Below are positions 37,349-44,943 of a stretch of DNA of 64,000 bases, piece after piece. The notes below the pieces were generated by a model. That model searched no databases. It worked only from the letters and a program-made list of their open reading frames with translations, and was not told the origin of the DNA. Origin of the DNA: JAIYDQ01 sp034408855 (GTDB lineage: Bacteria > Planctomycetota > Planctomycetia > Pirellulales > Pirellulaceae). The first letter of the stretch is position 1. The number at the start of each line of letters is the position of its first letter. Location: positions 1 through 64,000 of the forward strand of contig JAWXCK010000156.1 of NCBI GenBank assembly GCA_034408855.1, written 5' to 3'. The position numbers were made by a program, and so were the translations under genes.

Positions 37349-38540
37349 GTGAGCAAGCTCCAACGAGCCAAGTCAACCAAATCAAGTAAGGCAACTGATT
37401 CTCCGCTCGTCAATCGGTACAGCCTCTTATTGTTATCAAGTATTGTAGCCGTCGTTGGAATCATCTTTGTTGCGACGAAAGATAAGAGCAAGGGGCCATC
37501 TGAATCCATTCAACCGACGGGAATACAACTTACCGCCAACCTACCACGAGGCTTTCAGCCAACCAGTGTCAATTCAGCATTGCCATCGGAGCCCGTTCCG
37601 CCGGGGATGATTTGGATTCCTGGGGGCGAGTTCTCGATGGGATGTGATGAAATCGGTGAAACGCTGTGTGGCATGCCCGGACTTACGGCGGATGCGTTGC
37701 CGATCCACCGAGTTCAAGTAAGCGGCTTTTGGATGGACAAAACCGAAGTCACGAATGAACAGTTCAAAGCCTTTGTCGATGCGACGGGATATGTCACGAT
37801 TGCCGAGCAGAAGCCAAGCAAAGAAGAATTTCCTGGCGTACCTGAAGATAAGCTCGTAAAAGGCTCGACGGTTTTCACGCCCACGGCTGATCGAGTTCCA
37901 CTCGACAACTATTTGCAGTGGTGGCGGTATGTCGAAGACGCCGATTGGCGACATCCATTCGGACCAGAAAGCAATATCGAAGGACGCGAGAAATTTCCGG
38001 TCGTGCATATCGCCTGCGGATGCCGAAGCGTTTTGCAAATGGTCGGGCAAGCGTCTTCCTACCGAAGCCGAATGGGAATTCGCTGCTCGAGGTGGCGTTC
38101 CAGGACGACTATATCCTTGGGGAGACGAACTCAGGCCGAGCGGCAAGCATTTGGCAAATATTTTTCAGGGAGTTTTTCCGACCAAAGATTCTGGCGCCGA
38201 TGGCTTTGTCGGGATATCGCCGGTCGCACAGTTCCTGCCCAACGGATACGGGCTGTACGATGTCGCAGGCAATGTCTGGGAGTGGTGTAGCGATTGGTAT
38301 CGGCACGACTATTACGAGAATCTCCAATCGCAAAACGAATTATCGATTAATCCCCTTGGCCCCAACGACTCATTTGATCCGGCCGAACCTGGTATCAACA
38401 AACGCGTGCATCGGGGTGGTTCGTTTCTTTGCACCGACGAATATTGTACGCGCTACATGGTGGGGACACGCGGTAAAGGTGAAATGAACACCGCCAGTAA
38501 CCATACTGGGTTTCGATGCGCAAAGTCGGCTGCAAATTAG
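37349..38540 (+). pseudogene. Membrane-anchored formylglycine-generating enzyme (FGE/SUMF1 type), frameshifted
   Basis: Two adjacent frames give one FGE-sulfatase protein of about 397 residues. The first frame (from GTG 37349, with GGAG at about -8) has a membrane helix (about 28-46) and IPGGEFSMGCDE, then ADWRHPFGPESNI and FPVVHIA. From about 38016 the other frame continues with DAEAFCKWSGKRLPTEAEWE, NVWEWCSDW and the active-site region FLCTDEYC...GFRCA. Restoring two G at 38016-38017 gives HIAWADAEAF, matching the family. The catalytic Cys pair (CTDEYC, equivalent to Cys336/Cys341 of human FGE) is intact. FGE oxidises the sulfatase active-site Cys to formylglycine. It is either a recent pseudogene or a sequencing error. 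Confidence 0.8.
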
Positions 38541-38553
38541 TGTGGAATAATTT

Positions 38554-38772
38554 TCACCAGCGTTTCGGCGGAGCGACGGCACCACCCTGCTCGAGTTTAT
38601 CGCTCGTCGACTTTTCATTTTCCTGCATGCTGCTCTTGCGACCAGACGGAATGACTGGAATTCGATCGACCGGCGGGACATACTCGTTGGTTCCGCAGCC
38701 GATCTCGAATGCTAGTATGAATAAAAGCCCAACGATGCGCAATCGATGCTTTCGGCTTTGTTGAGAAGGCAT
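38554..38772 (-). CDS. Small lipoprotein following a DUF1559 gene
   Basis: This 72-residue protein begins with a basic leader, a hydrophobic stretch (LRIVGLLFILAFEIG) and a lipobox-type Cys at residue 26. The mature part is short, polar and Pro-rich. Short lipoproteins right after DUF1559 genes are a recurring planctomycete arrangement; the start lies 13 nt past the DUF1559 stop. Function is unknown. Confidence 0.65.
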   Translation of the reverse strand: MPSQQSRKHRLRIVGLLFILAFEIGCGTNEYVPPVDRIPVIPSGRKSSMQENEKSTSDKLEQGGAVAPPKRW

Positions 38773-38785
38773 TAGTATCGAGATC

Positions 38786-39811
38786 TTAATCGGCACTCGG
38801 CAGTGCATCGTGGCTCATTCGCGTCGACATCGCCTCGACTACGTTGGTGATGTTGTCGGTAGTCGACAAATCTTGAGGACCTCCCGATTGGTAGGCGAGG
38901 AATCGAACGCTTCCGTCGCATACAGCCCAATTGGCACCGCCAGGATGGAGACTCCAAAAATGATAGCGATGCAAATTGTTTGGGTCGTCCAGCTTTCCTG
39001 GGCGATAGAAATCGGGCTGCGAACTCGGATCATGAAAGCGTTCGTAGACTCCGAGCACAACATCGGCGGCACCAAAATTTGGATGATCGCCGGAACCGGC
39101 CCACTGCCAACCATAAATGAGGTTGTTCGAAGGCGGTCGCTCGCCGATCATCAGCGTATGGCTTGTTCCGTCGGTAATGTCGCTCATCCTGACGCTGGAA
39201 TTCACGTAAAGCAATCCGTCTTGTCCGTCCGCTTCTTTGAACTGGTTGCGTCCAGATACACCAAGGTAGGAACTCAATGCCGAAGCTTGCTGGCCTCGCG
39301 ACCATCGTAGCCTAGCACCGCGAACATCCGTCGGACAAACGAACAGCGGGCAGGCAACACCATTTAAGCAACGACCATTTGGCAACCATTGCCACCACGG
39401 CCACGCCTCGATCACGCCACGACGATCGGCTGCGTTGTAGAGATTTGTCATCTCGACGTACGGCGCGATGCGCATCATCCAGCTCCAAAACGGACCTTCG
39501 GCAGGATAATCGCTATCCGGCTCCAGTCCACCAGGCGCCGACTCGCGTTCGAAACTGGAATACCAATCGAGTCCAATTTGATGAGCCGACGGGTATCGCT
39601 GATACGTATCGTGAAACATTTGTAATGCCATCGCTTGTTGCCGCAGATGGCTGGCACACTGAGCCCGTCGCGCCGCTTCACGAGCTTGCTGTACGGCCGG
39701 AAGCAAGGTTCCTGCAAGCACACCGACAATCGAAATAGAAACCAAAAGCTCGACGAGGGTCATCCCAGTCGCATCGCAGTTTCTTTTTCTTCGGTAGTGA
39801 TTAAAGTGCAT
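38786..39811 (-). CDS. DUF1559 pseudopilin-like protein
   Basis: This 341-residue protein has a type IV prepilin leader: basic residues, then Gly before MTLVELLVSISIVGVLA, with the usual Glu at +5. The DUF1559 core follows, starting at LPAVQQAREAARRAQC and ending with a CDGSVRF-type H-x-G-G-A-N segment near the C-terminus. Prepilin peptidase cleavage and display at the envelope are expected. Planctomycetes have many paralogues of unknown purpose. ATG at 39811 or 39820 could be the start. Confidence 0.9.
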   Translation of the reverse strand: MHFNHYRRKRNCDATGMTLVELLVSISIVGVLAGTLLPAVQQAREAARRAQCASHLRQQAMALQMFHDTYQRYPSAHQIGLDWYSSFERESAPGGLEPDSDYPAEGPFWSWMMRIAPYVEMTNLYNAADRRGVIEAWPWWQWLPNGRCLNGVACPLFVCPTDVRGARLRWSRGQQASALSSYLGVSGRNQFKEADGQDGLLYVNSSVRMSDITDGTSHTLMIGERPPSNNLIYGWQWAGSGDHPNFGAADVVLGVYERFHDPSSQPDFYRPGKLDDPNNLHRYHFWSLHPGGANWAVCDGSVRFLAYQSGGPQDLSTTDNITNVVEAMSTRMSHDALPSAD

Positions 39812-40007
39812 CAAAATCATTAAAGCGGCTACAGCTTCCAATGCAAGAACTTACGCAGAGCTCCATCGAGTCATGGCATGTAGAATAGAGAATTGTAGTC
39901 GAGTATGCAATCTTTCTAGTTCGACTGTATTAGAACTCGTCAGCGTCGGGTAGTCTATTGGAACACCTTACGAATCACGCGGATCAAGTGATTCCGCATC
40001 CGCTATG

Positions 40008-40087
40008 TGACCGAAGCGTTGGAAGTATAATCAAGGAAAGACTGTTCAACGTGGAACCCGCGGCCTTGCGGCAAAACCATGTTGGGC
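40008..40087 (+). repeat. attC-like repeat A (right half only)
   Basis: About 80 bp from GACCGAAGCG to the right-end GTTGGGC (40081-40087), nearly identical to the last part of repeat B. GTTGGGC fits the integron R' consensus GTTRRRY, and CGGCAAAACC just before it is the inner arm. The left half with R'' is missing. It marks the left edge of the cassette region. Confidence 0.55.
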
Positions 40088-40124
40088 GACCGGCGGCGTT
40101 AAAACGAGCAATCAAGGAATACTC

Positions 40125-40367
40125 ATGAGCATTCAGTTACCCCCCAGCGATCAGCAAGCAGCGGAGCAATTAGTAGCAATGGGCCGTTTTTCGTCGGTCG
40201 AAGAGGTTGTGTCGGAGGGGATCAGACGTTTGGTCAGCAGCGAAGAAATACGTTCAAAAGTACAGATTGGAATTGACCAAGCGGATCTTGGCGAATTGGT
40301 TGACCATGATACTGCGTTTGAACGGCTACGAGAGTTGGCAGCGTCATACGACAGGCAAACCAATTGA
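40125..40367 (+). CDS. parD: ParD-like antitoxin
   Basis: This 80-residue protein starts with a short ribbon-helix-helix-type segment (IQLPPSDQQAAEQLVAMGRFSSVEEVVSEGIRRL), typical of ParD. The acidic C-terminal tail would wrap the toxin. AAGGA lies 6 nt before the ATG. It overlaps the ParE gene by 4 nt. The pair probably autoregulates its own promoter inside the cassette. It sits between repeats A and B. Confidence 0.85.
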   Translation: MSIQLPPSDQQAAEQLVAMGRFSSVEEVVSEGIRRLVSSEEIRSKVQIGIDQADLGELVDHDTAFERLRELAASYDRQTN

Positions 40368-40648
40368 CAAAGCCGCTTTACACTATAGCGGCAATAGAAG
40401 ATCTTGAGTCGATCCTCGAATTCATCGCAAAGGACAAACCGGGCGCAGCGGTCGGATGGGTTGCACGCATCGAGGACAAATGCGTCGCCATCGCGTCCAA
40501 TCCCGAAACAGGGCAGCAGATGCCGCATTTGGGTTATGACGTTAGGGCGAGTGTATTGGGTCGCTACATGATTTTCCATCGCTTCGTCGGTGGACGTGTT
40601 GAGATACTTCGCGTAATTCCAGCCGGCCCTGAAGTAACATCACTCTAG
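40364..40648 (+). CDS. parE: ParE/RelE-superfamily toxin
   Basis: A 94-residue ParE-type toxin: TIAAIEDLESILEFIA at the N-terminus, then a central GQQMPHLGYDVRASVLGRYMIFHRF and a final EILRVIP strand, matching the ParE fold and length. ParE toxins typically poison DNA gyrase. The start is TTG at 40364, overlapping the antitoxin stop (TTGA), so it is translationally coupled. The stop is only 3 nt before the left end of repeat B. Confidence 0.85.
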   Translation: MTKPLYTIAAIEDLESILEFIAKDKPGAAVGWVARIEDKCVAIASNPETGQQMPHLGYDVRASVLGRYMIFHRFVGGRVEILRVIPAGPEVTSL

Positions 40649-40651
40649 GTC

Positions 40652-40861
40652 GTCTAACGGAGGTTTTGCCGACGCCGTTCGTGACCGAAGCGAGAAAACG
40701 TGGCATGCCAATAGATTCTACCAGCCGGGAAAAACGTTGCCAACCAAAAAGGCGTCCGCGGCGTTGAATCGCCTGTGGACCTGACCGAAGCGTTGAAAGT
40801 ATAATCAGGGAAAGACTGTTCAACGTGGAACCCGCGGCCTTGCGGCAAAACCATGTTGTGC
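40652..40861 (+). repeat. attC-like repeat B (complete, 210 bp)
   Basis: It begins with GTCTAAC (fits the R'' consensus RYYYAAC) followed by GGTTTTGCCG. It ends with CGGCAAAACC, ATG and GTTGTGC (R'-like). The two ends form an imperfect inverted repeat with a small mismatch between R and L boxes, which is the hallmark of attC sites. The interior is unusually long for an attC. Confidence 0.6.
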
Positions 40862-40865
40862 GGTC

Positions 40866-41051
40866 CTACGGTTCCGGGATTCCGAGGTCACGGCAGATTT
40901 TCCGAGCAAGATGGTCCGATATCTCGCGATGGCGTGGCACAGCAGATCGCGATCCCGTAATTGGATTGCCCCACCACGAGTGATTACCACCCTCGCGAAC
41001 AAGTTCGCATCCATGGTCGGTCAAATGTCGAATCAGGTCTCGACGTTTCAC
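40866..41051 (-). CDS. hicA: HicA-like mRNA interferase toxin
   Basis: A 61-residue HicA/YcfA protein: KRRDLIRHLTDHGCELVREGGNHSW has the conserved Gly and catalytic His in GGNHSWW, and VPRHREIS follows. The dsRBD-like fold would cleave mRNA. It is encoded after the antitoxin (B-A order) with a 4-nt ATGA overlap. The stop lies 5 nt from the right end of repeat B, and the pair is inverted relative to the array. Confidence 0.88.
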   Translation of the reverse strand: MKRRDLIRHLTDHGCELVREGGNHSWWGNPITGSRSAVPRHREISDHLARKICRDLGIPEP

Positions 41052-41263
41052 GGTTGGATGGCAACCTCTTCGTAGGATTCGCCAGCCGCGTTGCGAGCAT
41101 CCTCGCGATTCAGTTCGATCGCTTCGCCAAGCGCTTCTCGCAGATTCGATAGCAATTCATCGCGAGTCGCACCTTGGGAATTAACTCCGGGTACTTCTTC
41201 GATCCAGCCGATCCACCAGTCGCCGTCTTGGCGGATCACCGCGTTATAGTTAGGAGTAAGCAT
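41048..41263 (-). CDS. hicB: HicB-like antitoxin (short form)
   Basis: A 71-residue HicB N-terminal domain: YNAVIRQDGDWWIGWIEEVPGVNSQG then a DELLSNLREALGEAIELN helix. It lacks a C-terminal DNA-binding domain, so regulation may differ from long HicB. ATG at 41263, with GGAA at about -9, is preferred; the upstream extension is read from repeat C sequence and is not protein-like. Confidence 0.85.
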   Translation of the reverse strand: MLTPNYNAVIRQDGDWWIGWIEEVPGVNSQGATRDELLSNLREALGEAIELNREDARNAAGESYEEVAIQP

Positions 41264-41284
41264 TTGTGTTCCTTGGAGTAGGCC

Positions 41285-41466
41285 GCCTAACGGGAGGCTT
41301 TGCCGACGCCGTTCGTGACCGAAACGTAAAACGTCGCATGCCAATAAATTCTACCAACCGGCAAAAACGTTGCCAACCAAAAAGGCGTTCCGCGTCGTTG
41401 AATGGCCTGTGGACCTGACCGAAGCGTTGGAAGTATAGTCAGGGAATGAGTGTCCAACGTGGAACC
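41285..41466 (+). repeat. attC-like repeat C (left part, right end missing)
   Basis: It begins GCCTAAC (fits RYYYAAC), GGGAGGCTTTGCCGAC, and stays collinear with repeat B to about 41466 (GTGGAACC). The L'-R' end with CGGCAAAACC and GTT is absent; unrelated sequence ending the next gene follows directly. Confidence 0.55.
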
Positions 41467-41472
41467 TGTCGA

Positions 41473-41493
41473 GTCCAGTAGATTTTACTGGAC
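41473..41493. terminator. Hairpin overlapping the stop codon of the lone antitoxin-like gene
   Basis: An 8-bp perfect stem (41473-41480 with 41486-41493) and 5-nt loop includes the TAA stop of the minus-strand gene ending at 41485. It has no T-run. It may stabilise the 3' end or be part of the recombination remnant. Confidence 0.4.
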
Positions 41494-41670
41494 ATCTTCC
41501 GCCTCAAGTTCATCCATCAACGCATCGTGTTCCATTACGTCGCCAGCATTGACTTGAGCGATGCCAAGTTCGATCTTGCGAAGGAGGTAAAGTCGGTCGA
41601 TGAGATCGTCAAGTGACACATCGTCCTCAAGCGTTTGGATGAGCGAGATTGCCTTTTCTTTGGTTGTCAT
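41485..41670 (-). CDS. Lone antitoxin-like small protein
   Basis: This 61-residue acidic protein (TTKEKAISLIQTLEDDVSL, then LIDRLYLLRKIELGI, then a C-terminal MDELEAEDVQ) has the pattern of small antitoxins found upstream of RelE/ParE toxins (regular helix, a LYLLRKIE segment, an acidic tail). Here no toxin follows on the same strand; truncated repeat C is reached instead. The start is ATG at 41670; the longer frame upstream is repeat D sequence. Confidence 0.6.
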   Translation of the reverse strand: MTTKEKAISLIQTLEDDVSLDDLIDRLYLLRKIELGIAQVNAGDVMEHDALMDELEAEDVQ

Positions 41671-41693
41671 AATGACGTCCTTTGATCTATGAC

Positions 41694-41903
41694 CGACAAC
41701 GGAAGGCTTTGCCGACGGAGTTCGTAACCGAAGCGAGAAAACGTGGCAAGCCAATTGATTCTACCAACAGGGAAAAACGTTGCCAACCAAAAAGGCGTCC
41801 GCGGCGTGAACAACCGAGCGACGTTACCGAAGCAATCGACCGCGACCAACCGAAAGATTCTCCAACAACGAAGCCGCGGCCTTGCGGCAAAACCATGTTA
41901 GCG
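41694..41903 (+). repeat. attC-like repeat D (complete, 210 bp)
   Basis: It starts CGACAACGG, then AAGGCTTTGCCGAC, and ends CGGCAAAACC, ATG and GTTAGCG. It has the same length as repeat B and matches it well in the left 120 bp; the section before the right arm is different. R'' and R' keep only AAC and GTT of the consensus. Confidence 0.55.
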
Positions 41904-41912
41904 GACGCGGGC

Positions 41913-42209
41913 CTACGAGCAAAAGCCTGCCCAGTATTCGTCGTGTGACAACTCGAAGCAGTTGGGTGACGACTCGCGAAGCATTTCGTAACGCGCCGTG
42001 TAAACCTTAAGTGCCGATTTGAGGCCACCATCAAGAACCTCAGCGAGGCGCTTCATTGCGGTGAGTTTTCGGTTTGCAGAGATGTCGGGGTCAAGTTCCG
42101 GCCAATACTGCGCGTGCTTGTCCGAACACGGTGAGCACAGAGGTGTGTCCATTGTGGGCGCACCACAGAGATGACATTGCGCAGTCAATCTACTAGTGTT
42201 CGTTAACAT
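41913..42209 (-). CDS. Cassette-borne zinc-ribbon hypothetical protein
   Basis: A 98-residue protein with two CxxC pairs (Cys12/Cys15 and Cys25/Cys28, in QCHLCGAP and LCSPCSDK) forming a small zinc ribbon, followed by a helical acidic region. No family is recognised. ATG at 42209 is preferred to GTG at 42224. The stop is 10 nt from the right end of repeat D, so the gene fits the cassette pattern; no repeat is seen on its other side. Confidence 0.6.
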   Translation of the reverse strand: MLTNTSRLTAQCHLCGAPTMDTPLCSPCSDKHAQYWPELDPDISANRKLTAMKRLAEVLDGGLKSALKVYTARYEMLRESSPNCFELSHDEYWAGFCS

Positions 42210-42635
42210 GTTTTTATACGACACCCTGTCGCATAAACAGGGAAATGGTCATATTCTGGCGAAGTTGCGGGGAATTTGCAAGTTAGTCAGCATTTTGAGC
42301 AGGAGAACGTGTATTGTTGGGTTTCGGTCGATGGAACTTCTAGAACGATTCAAACATCTACGCTGAAGGAAACAATTCGTAACTCAACGAGGGAGGAATT
42401 CGATACTTGACTCGGTTATGGACGGCGCTATGATTGCTCCGCTGGGTCGATTTAGGTCATGGCTCTCGAATGTGGCTGGACCAAGGAATCTACTTTCCAT
42501 GATGGAACGACGCGATCAGCAGGGACTTCAGGTTAATCCGCTCCTTGTTATTCTCGTTGCCGACTGAAAACGCCTGCTCTTCATTCCCGCAAGCAGGTTG
42601 GTTCGTCGACAACTCATGGAAGGTAGATTGCTATC
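42210..42635. other. Intergenic region at the right edge of the cassette array
   Basis: About 425 bp with no gene or further attC-like repeat. It contains the promoter-like element at 42407-42434 and, near 42573-42597, a loose CCTGC/GCAGG pairing. Otherwise nothing was seen. Confidence 0.4.
42407..42434 (+). promoter_or_regulatory. Sigma-70-like promoter
   Basis: TTGACT, a 16-nt spacer and TATGAT form a good sigma-70 type promoter about 200 nt upstream of the gene starting at 42636. A long 5' leader, or a small RNA from this point, is possible. Confidence 0.45.
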
Positions 42636-43670
42636 ATGATGAGTTCCACTGCGATTTTGTTTTCCCTGTTCATCGCCGCTTCGGTTTCGGTTCAATTCGA
42701 CGTCCCTCCTTTGGCACCCGCTTCAGCTTTGCCCGCTGATTGCCTTGCCCGACAAATGCCTGGCAGTCGCTTTGTGCAAGTCAAATTAGATGTTAGCACA
42801 ATCGTCTCGCCTGACTTCAAGGGTTCGTTTGACGAGTTGATGATCAAGCTTGTCACTCGCAAACCATCGGTGCAAGTGGCTGACTTTTGGCCGCGTACCG
42901 AAATGTATTCACCGGTGACGACGCCGATGGCTATCGCTGAAGATTACGATCGGATTCGACAAGCTTCAATACAAGGAGCGGGCGGATATCCAGGCGTCGG
43001 GTCAGCAACGGGCCAAGCATATTTTCATGATAACCTTCACCGCAAAGTCGCCTACGAACAGCAAGCTCCGATGCAACTACTTACCGCTGCCGGAACCATC
43101 GATCGTCGAGCGGGTGTTTATTTCAAATTCAAATCGACTCCTCAAGCTGTCCTTGAAGGTTCGCGGTTTGTCATTCTGACGCTGGAAGTTCCCGAAACGT
43201 GGCGTGGCGATCTACTCGAGTTTCATGCTGTCGCCTTTGGTCGCAAGAATGCGGACTCGAATCAATCTAATAAACTCATCGGTCAAGAACGATTCTTAGT
43301 CGCCCTCTATTCCGAAGGTGATCACGAAGCGGCCCAATTCGCGATGGCGTTTGTGCAGCAGCAATCGAGACTTCGAAATACTGCTCAACAATTCGCCGGA
43401 AAGATCGAACAGAAAGCTTATCCAACCCCCATCCACAAATTGGGTCAAGCACTCGATATTTACGAACCGTTGGTACCCGTCGATTACTTAGAGCAATGGG
43501 TCTTTGGCAGCGTAGCCCATCAACCCAATCCACGCTTGCCGGTTGATCTTCGCGTGGCGATGTTGGACTTTATCGATAGCCGCGCCGTCATCGAATCGTT
43601 GGCCGCTCCATTTCAAAACACGCATCAGCAATTGGTCGCGACTAGAACCATGGCGAATCGAAGCCGTTAG
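42636..43670 (+). CDS. Exported planctomycete hypothetical protein
   Basis: This 344-residue protein has a signal peptide (SSTAILFSLFIAASVSVQ). The mature part combines a beta-rich domain (about 40-220; strands such as SRFVILTLEVPETW) with a helical C-terminal part. No catalytic motif or known family is recognised. It is convergent with the small zinc-ribbon gene, and the two coding regions overlap by 4 nt at the 3' ends. Confidence 0.75.
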   Translation: MMSSTAILFSLFIAASVSVQFDVPPLAPASALPADCLARQMPGSRFVQVKLDVSTIVSPDFKGSFDELMIKLVTRKPSVQVADFWPRTEMYSPVTTPMAIAEDYDRIRQASIQGAGGYPGVGSATGQAYFHDNLHRKVAYEQQAPMQLLTAAGTIDRRAGVYFKFKSTPQAVLEGSRFVILTLEVPETWRGDLLEFHAVAFGRKNADSNQSNKLIGQERFLVALYSEGDHEAAQFAMAFVQQQSRLRNTAQQFAGKIEQKAYPTPIHKLGQALDIYEPLVPVDYLEQWVFGSVAHQPNPRLPVDLRVAMLDFIDSRAVIESLAAPFQNTHQQLVATRTMANRSR

Positions 43671-43972
43671 TTCTTGCTGAAACCGAATGGGGTACTGGTT
43701 TCTCTACCGAGTGGATTCTTCATATAGTGCCGATAGCAGTCGGCACACAAGTCGTAACGCTTGCGTTGGTAGAGTTCGTCCCCGAGCCCCGACGTCAACG
43801 GATCATCGCTCGACTCGAGCAGCTCTTCTAAATCGCCAAGATGATCCGGGTCGTCGACAATCTCATTGCCAAGTTGATCGATCGCGGCTTCGATCTCAAG
43901 TCTTACGATGTACCTCAGGTCATGATCGGGATCGATTTCTCTCTTACATCGATCGCAGGAATAATGAATCAT
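43667..43972 (-). CDS. Small acidic zinc-ribbon protein
   Basis: A 101-residue protein with SCDRCKREI at the N-terminus and LCADCYRHY near the C-terminus, a split four-cysteine zinc ribbon around a very acidic helical middle. Function is unknown; a regulatory or adaptor role is possible. ATG at 43972 is preferred to the longer frame to 44020. It is divergent from rsmG. Confidence 0.7.
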   Translation of the reverse strand: MIHYSCDRCKREIDPDHDLRYIVRLEIEAAIDQLGNEIVDDPDHLGDLEELLESSDDPLTSGLGDELYQRKRYDLCADCYRHYMKNPLGRETSTPFGFSKN

Positions 43973-44259
43973 CAGGTTGTTCTCCGAACTCGCACAGAAC
44001 GTATGAACTTCTCGAATCACTTTCTAATCGCGTCTATATCGCATTGAATAATACGATCTCGACTACTCTATAGTAACGCTCTTCGCCGTGACGTCGCAAG
44101 TATCTAGAGTAGAATGTTTTTCAAGCAGATTTATTTGTAGCGATGCGAAGCTATCAATCGAACGGATTTTTTCGAGTCATTGCAAACAAATCAGCACTTG
44201 AAGTTCGCAGTGGTGTTCGAAAACGCTACAATAACCCGTTTCCATCAAAGGTTAATATT

Positions 44260-44943
44260 TTGCCAGATTCGACGAAGAACGAGCCTTCCACCAACCTAAA
44301 GCAAGCGGCGGATGCCTGCGGAATTATTGGAATTCCCGAGCATTGCTGGAAGGATTTGGAAGCCTATTGCCAGCTCTTGTGGGAATGGAACAGTCGAATG
44401 AATCTGACGCGACACACCAATTTTGATTTATTTGCCCGTCGCGACCTGCTCGATTCCTGGAAATTGGCCAATCTATTGCAGCAGGGCGAGGAAGTCCTCG
44501 ACGTTGGTACCGGCGGCGGAGTGCCAGGAATAGTCGTTGCGATCCTGCGTCCAGACCTACAAGTCTCGCTATGCGACAGCGTAGGCAAAAAAGCCAAAGC
44601 AGTGGAGGCGATGGCAAAAGAGCTCAAACTGAAAATCCCAGTTCATGCGACCGACGTTCGAAAAGTGTTGGCAGATTTTCGCTATGATAGCATCGTCACA
44701 CGTGCCGTTGGTCCACTTGCAAAGCTTTGTCGATGGCTCGACGAACACTGGTTTGCGTTTGGTCGTCTGCTTGCGATTAAAGGCCCGAAGTGGATCGAGG
44801 AGCGCGGCGAAGCGCGGCATCTTGGGCTACTTAAGAATATCGAACTTCGCAAAGCGGATGCTTATCCAATGCCCGATACCCATTCGGAGAGCGTGATACT
44901 CCAATTGCGAAAGCTGCGTCCTGGTGAGAAATCAATGGAATGA
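44260..44943 (+). CDS. rsmG: 16S rRNA (guanine527-N7)-methyltransferase
   Basis: This RsmG/GidB protein is about 227 residues from TTG 44260, which has AAAGG upstream and gives the usual family length; ATG 44143 would add 39 unconserved residues. The SAM-binding fold shows VLDVGTGGGVPGIVVAI and SLCDSVGKKAKAV, with the family N-terminal LLWEWNSRMNLT. It methylates G527 of 16S rRNA. The last codons overlap mfd by 4 nt (ATGA). Confidence 0.93.
   Translation: MPDSTKNEPSTNLKQAADACGIIGIPEHCWKDLEAYCQLLWEWNSRMNLTRHTNFDLFARRDLLDSWKLANLLQQGEEVLDVGTGGGVPGIVVAILRPDLQVSLCDSVGKKAKAVEAMAKELKLKIPVHATDVRKVLADFRYDSIVTRAVGPLAKLCRWLDEHWFAFGRLLAIKGPKWIEERGEARHLGLLKNIELRKADAYPMPDTHSESVILQLRKLRPGEKSME

Noticed and set aside
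40008..41903. CRISPR array
   Set aside because: The repeats are 80-210 bp long, only four in number and separated by genes of 200-570 bp, not short uniform spacers. No cas genes are present.
40654..42034. Overlapping minus-strand frames with similar peptides (FWLATFF, RFGHERRRQ) at 40654-40854, 41667-41849 and 41687-42034
   Set aside because: They are translations of the attC-like repeats in the same frame, so the similarity reflects the DNA repeat. They also create false N-terminal extensions of HicB and the lone antitoxin.
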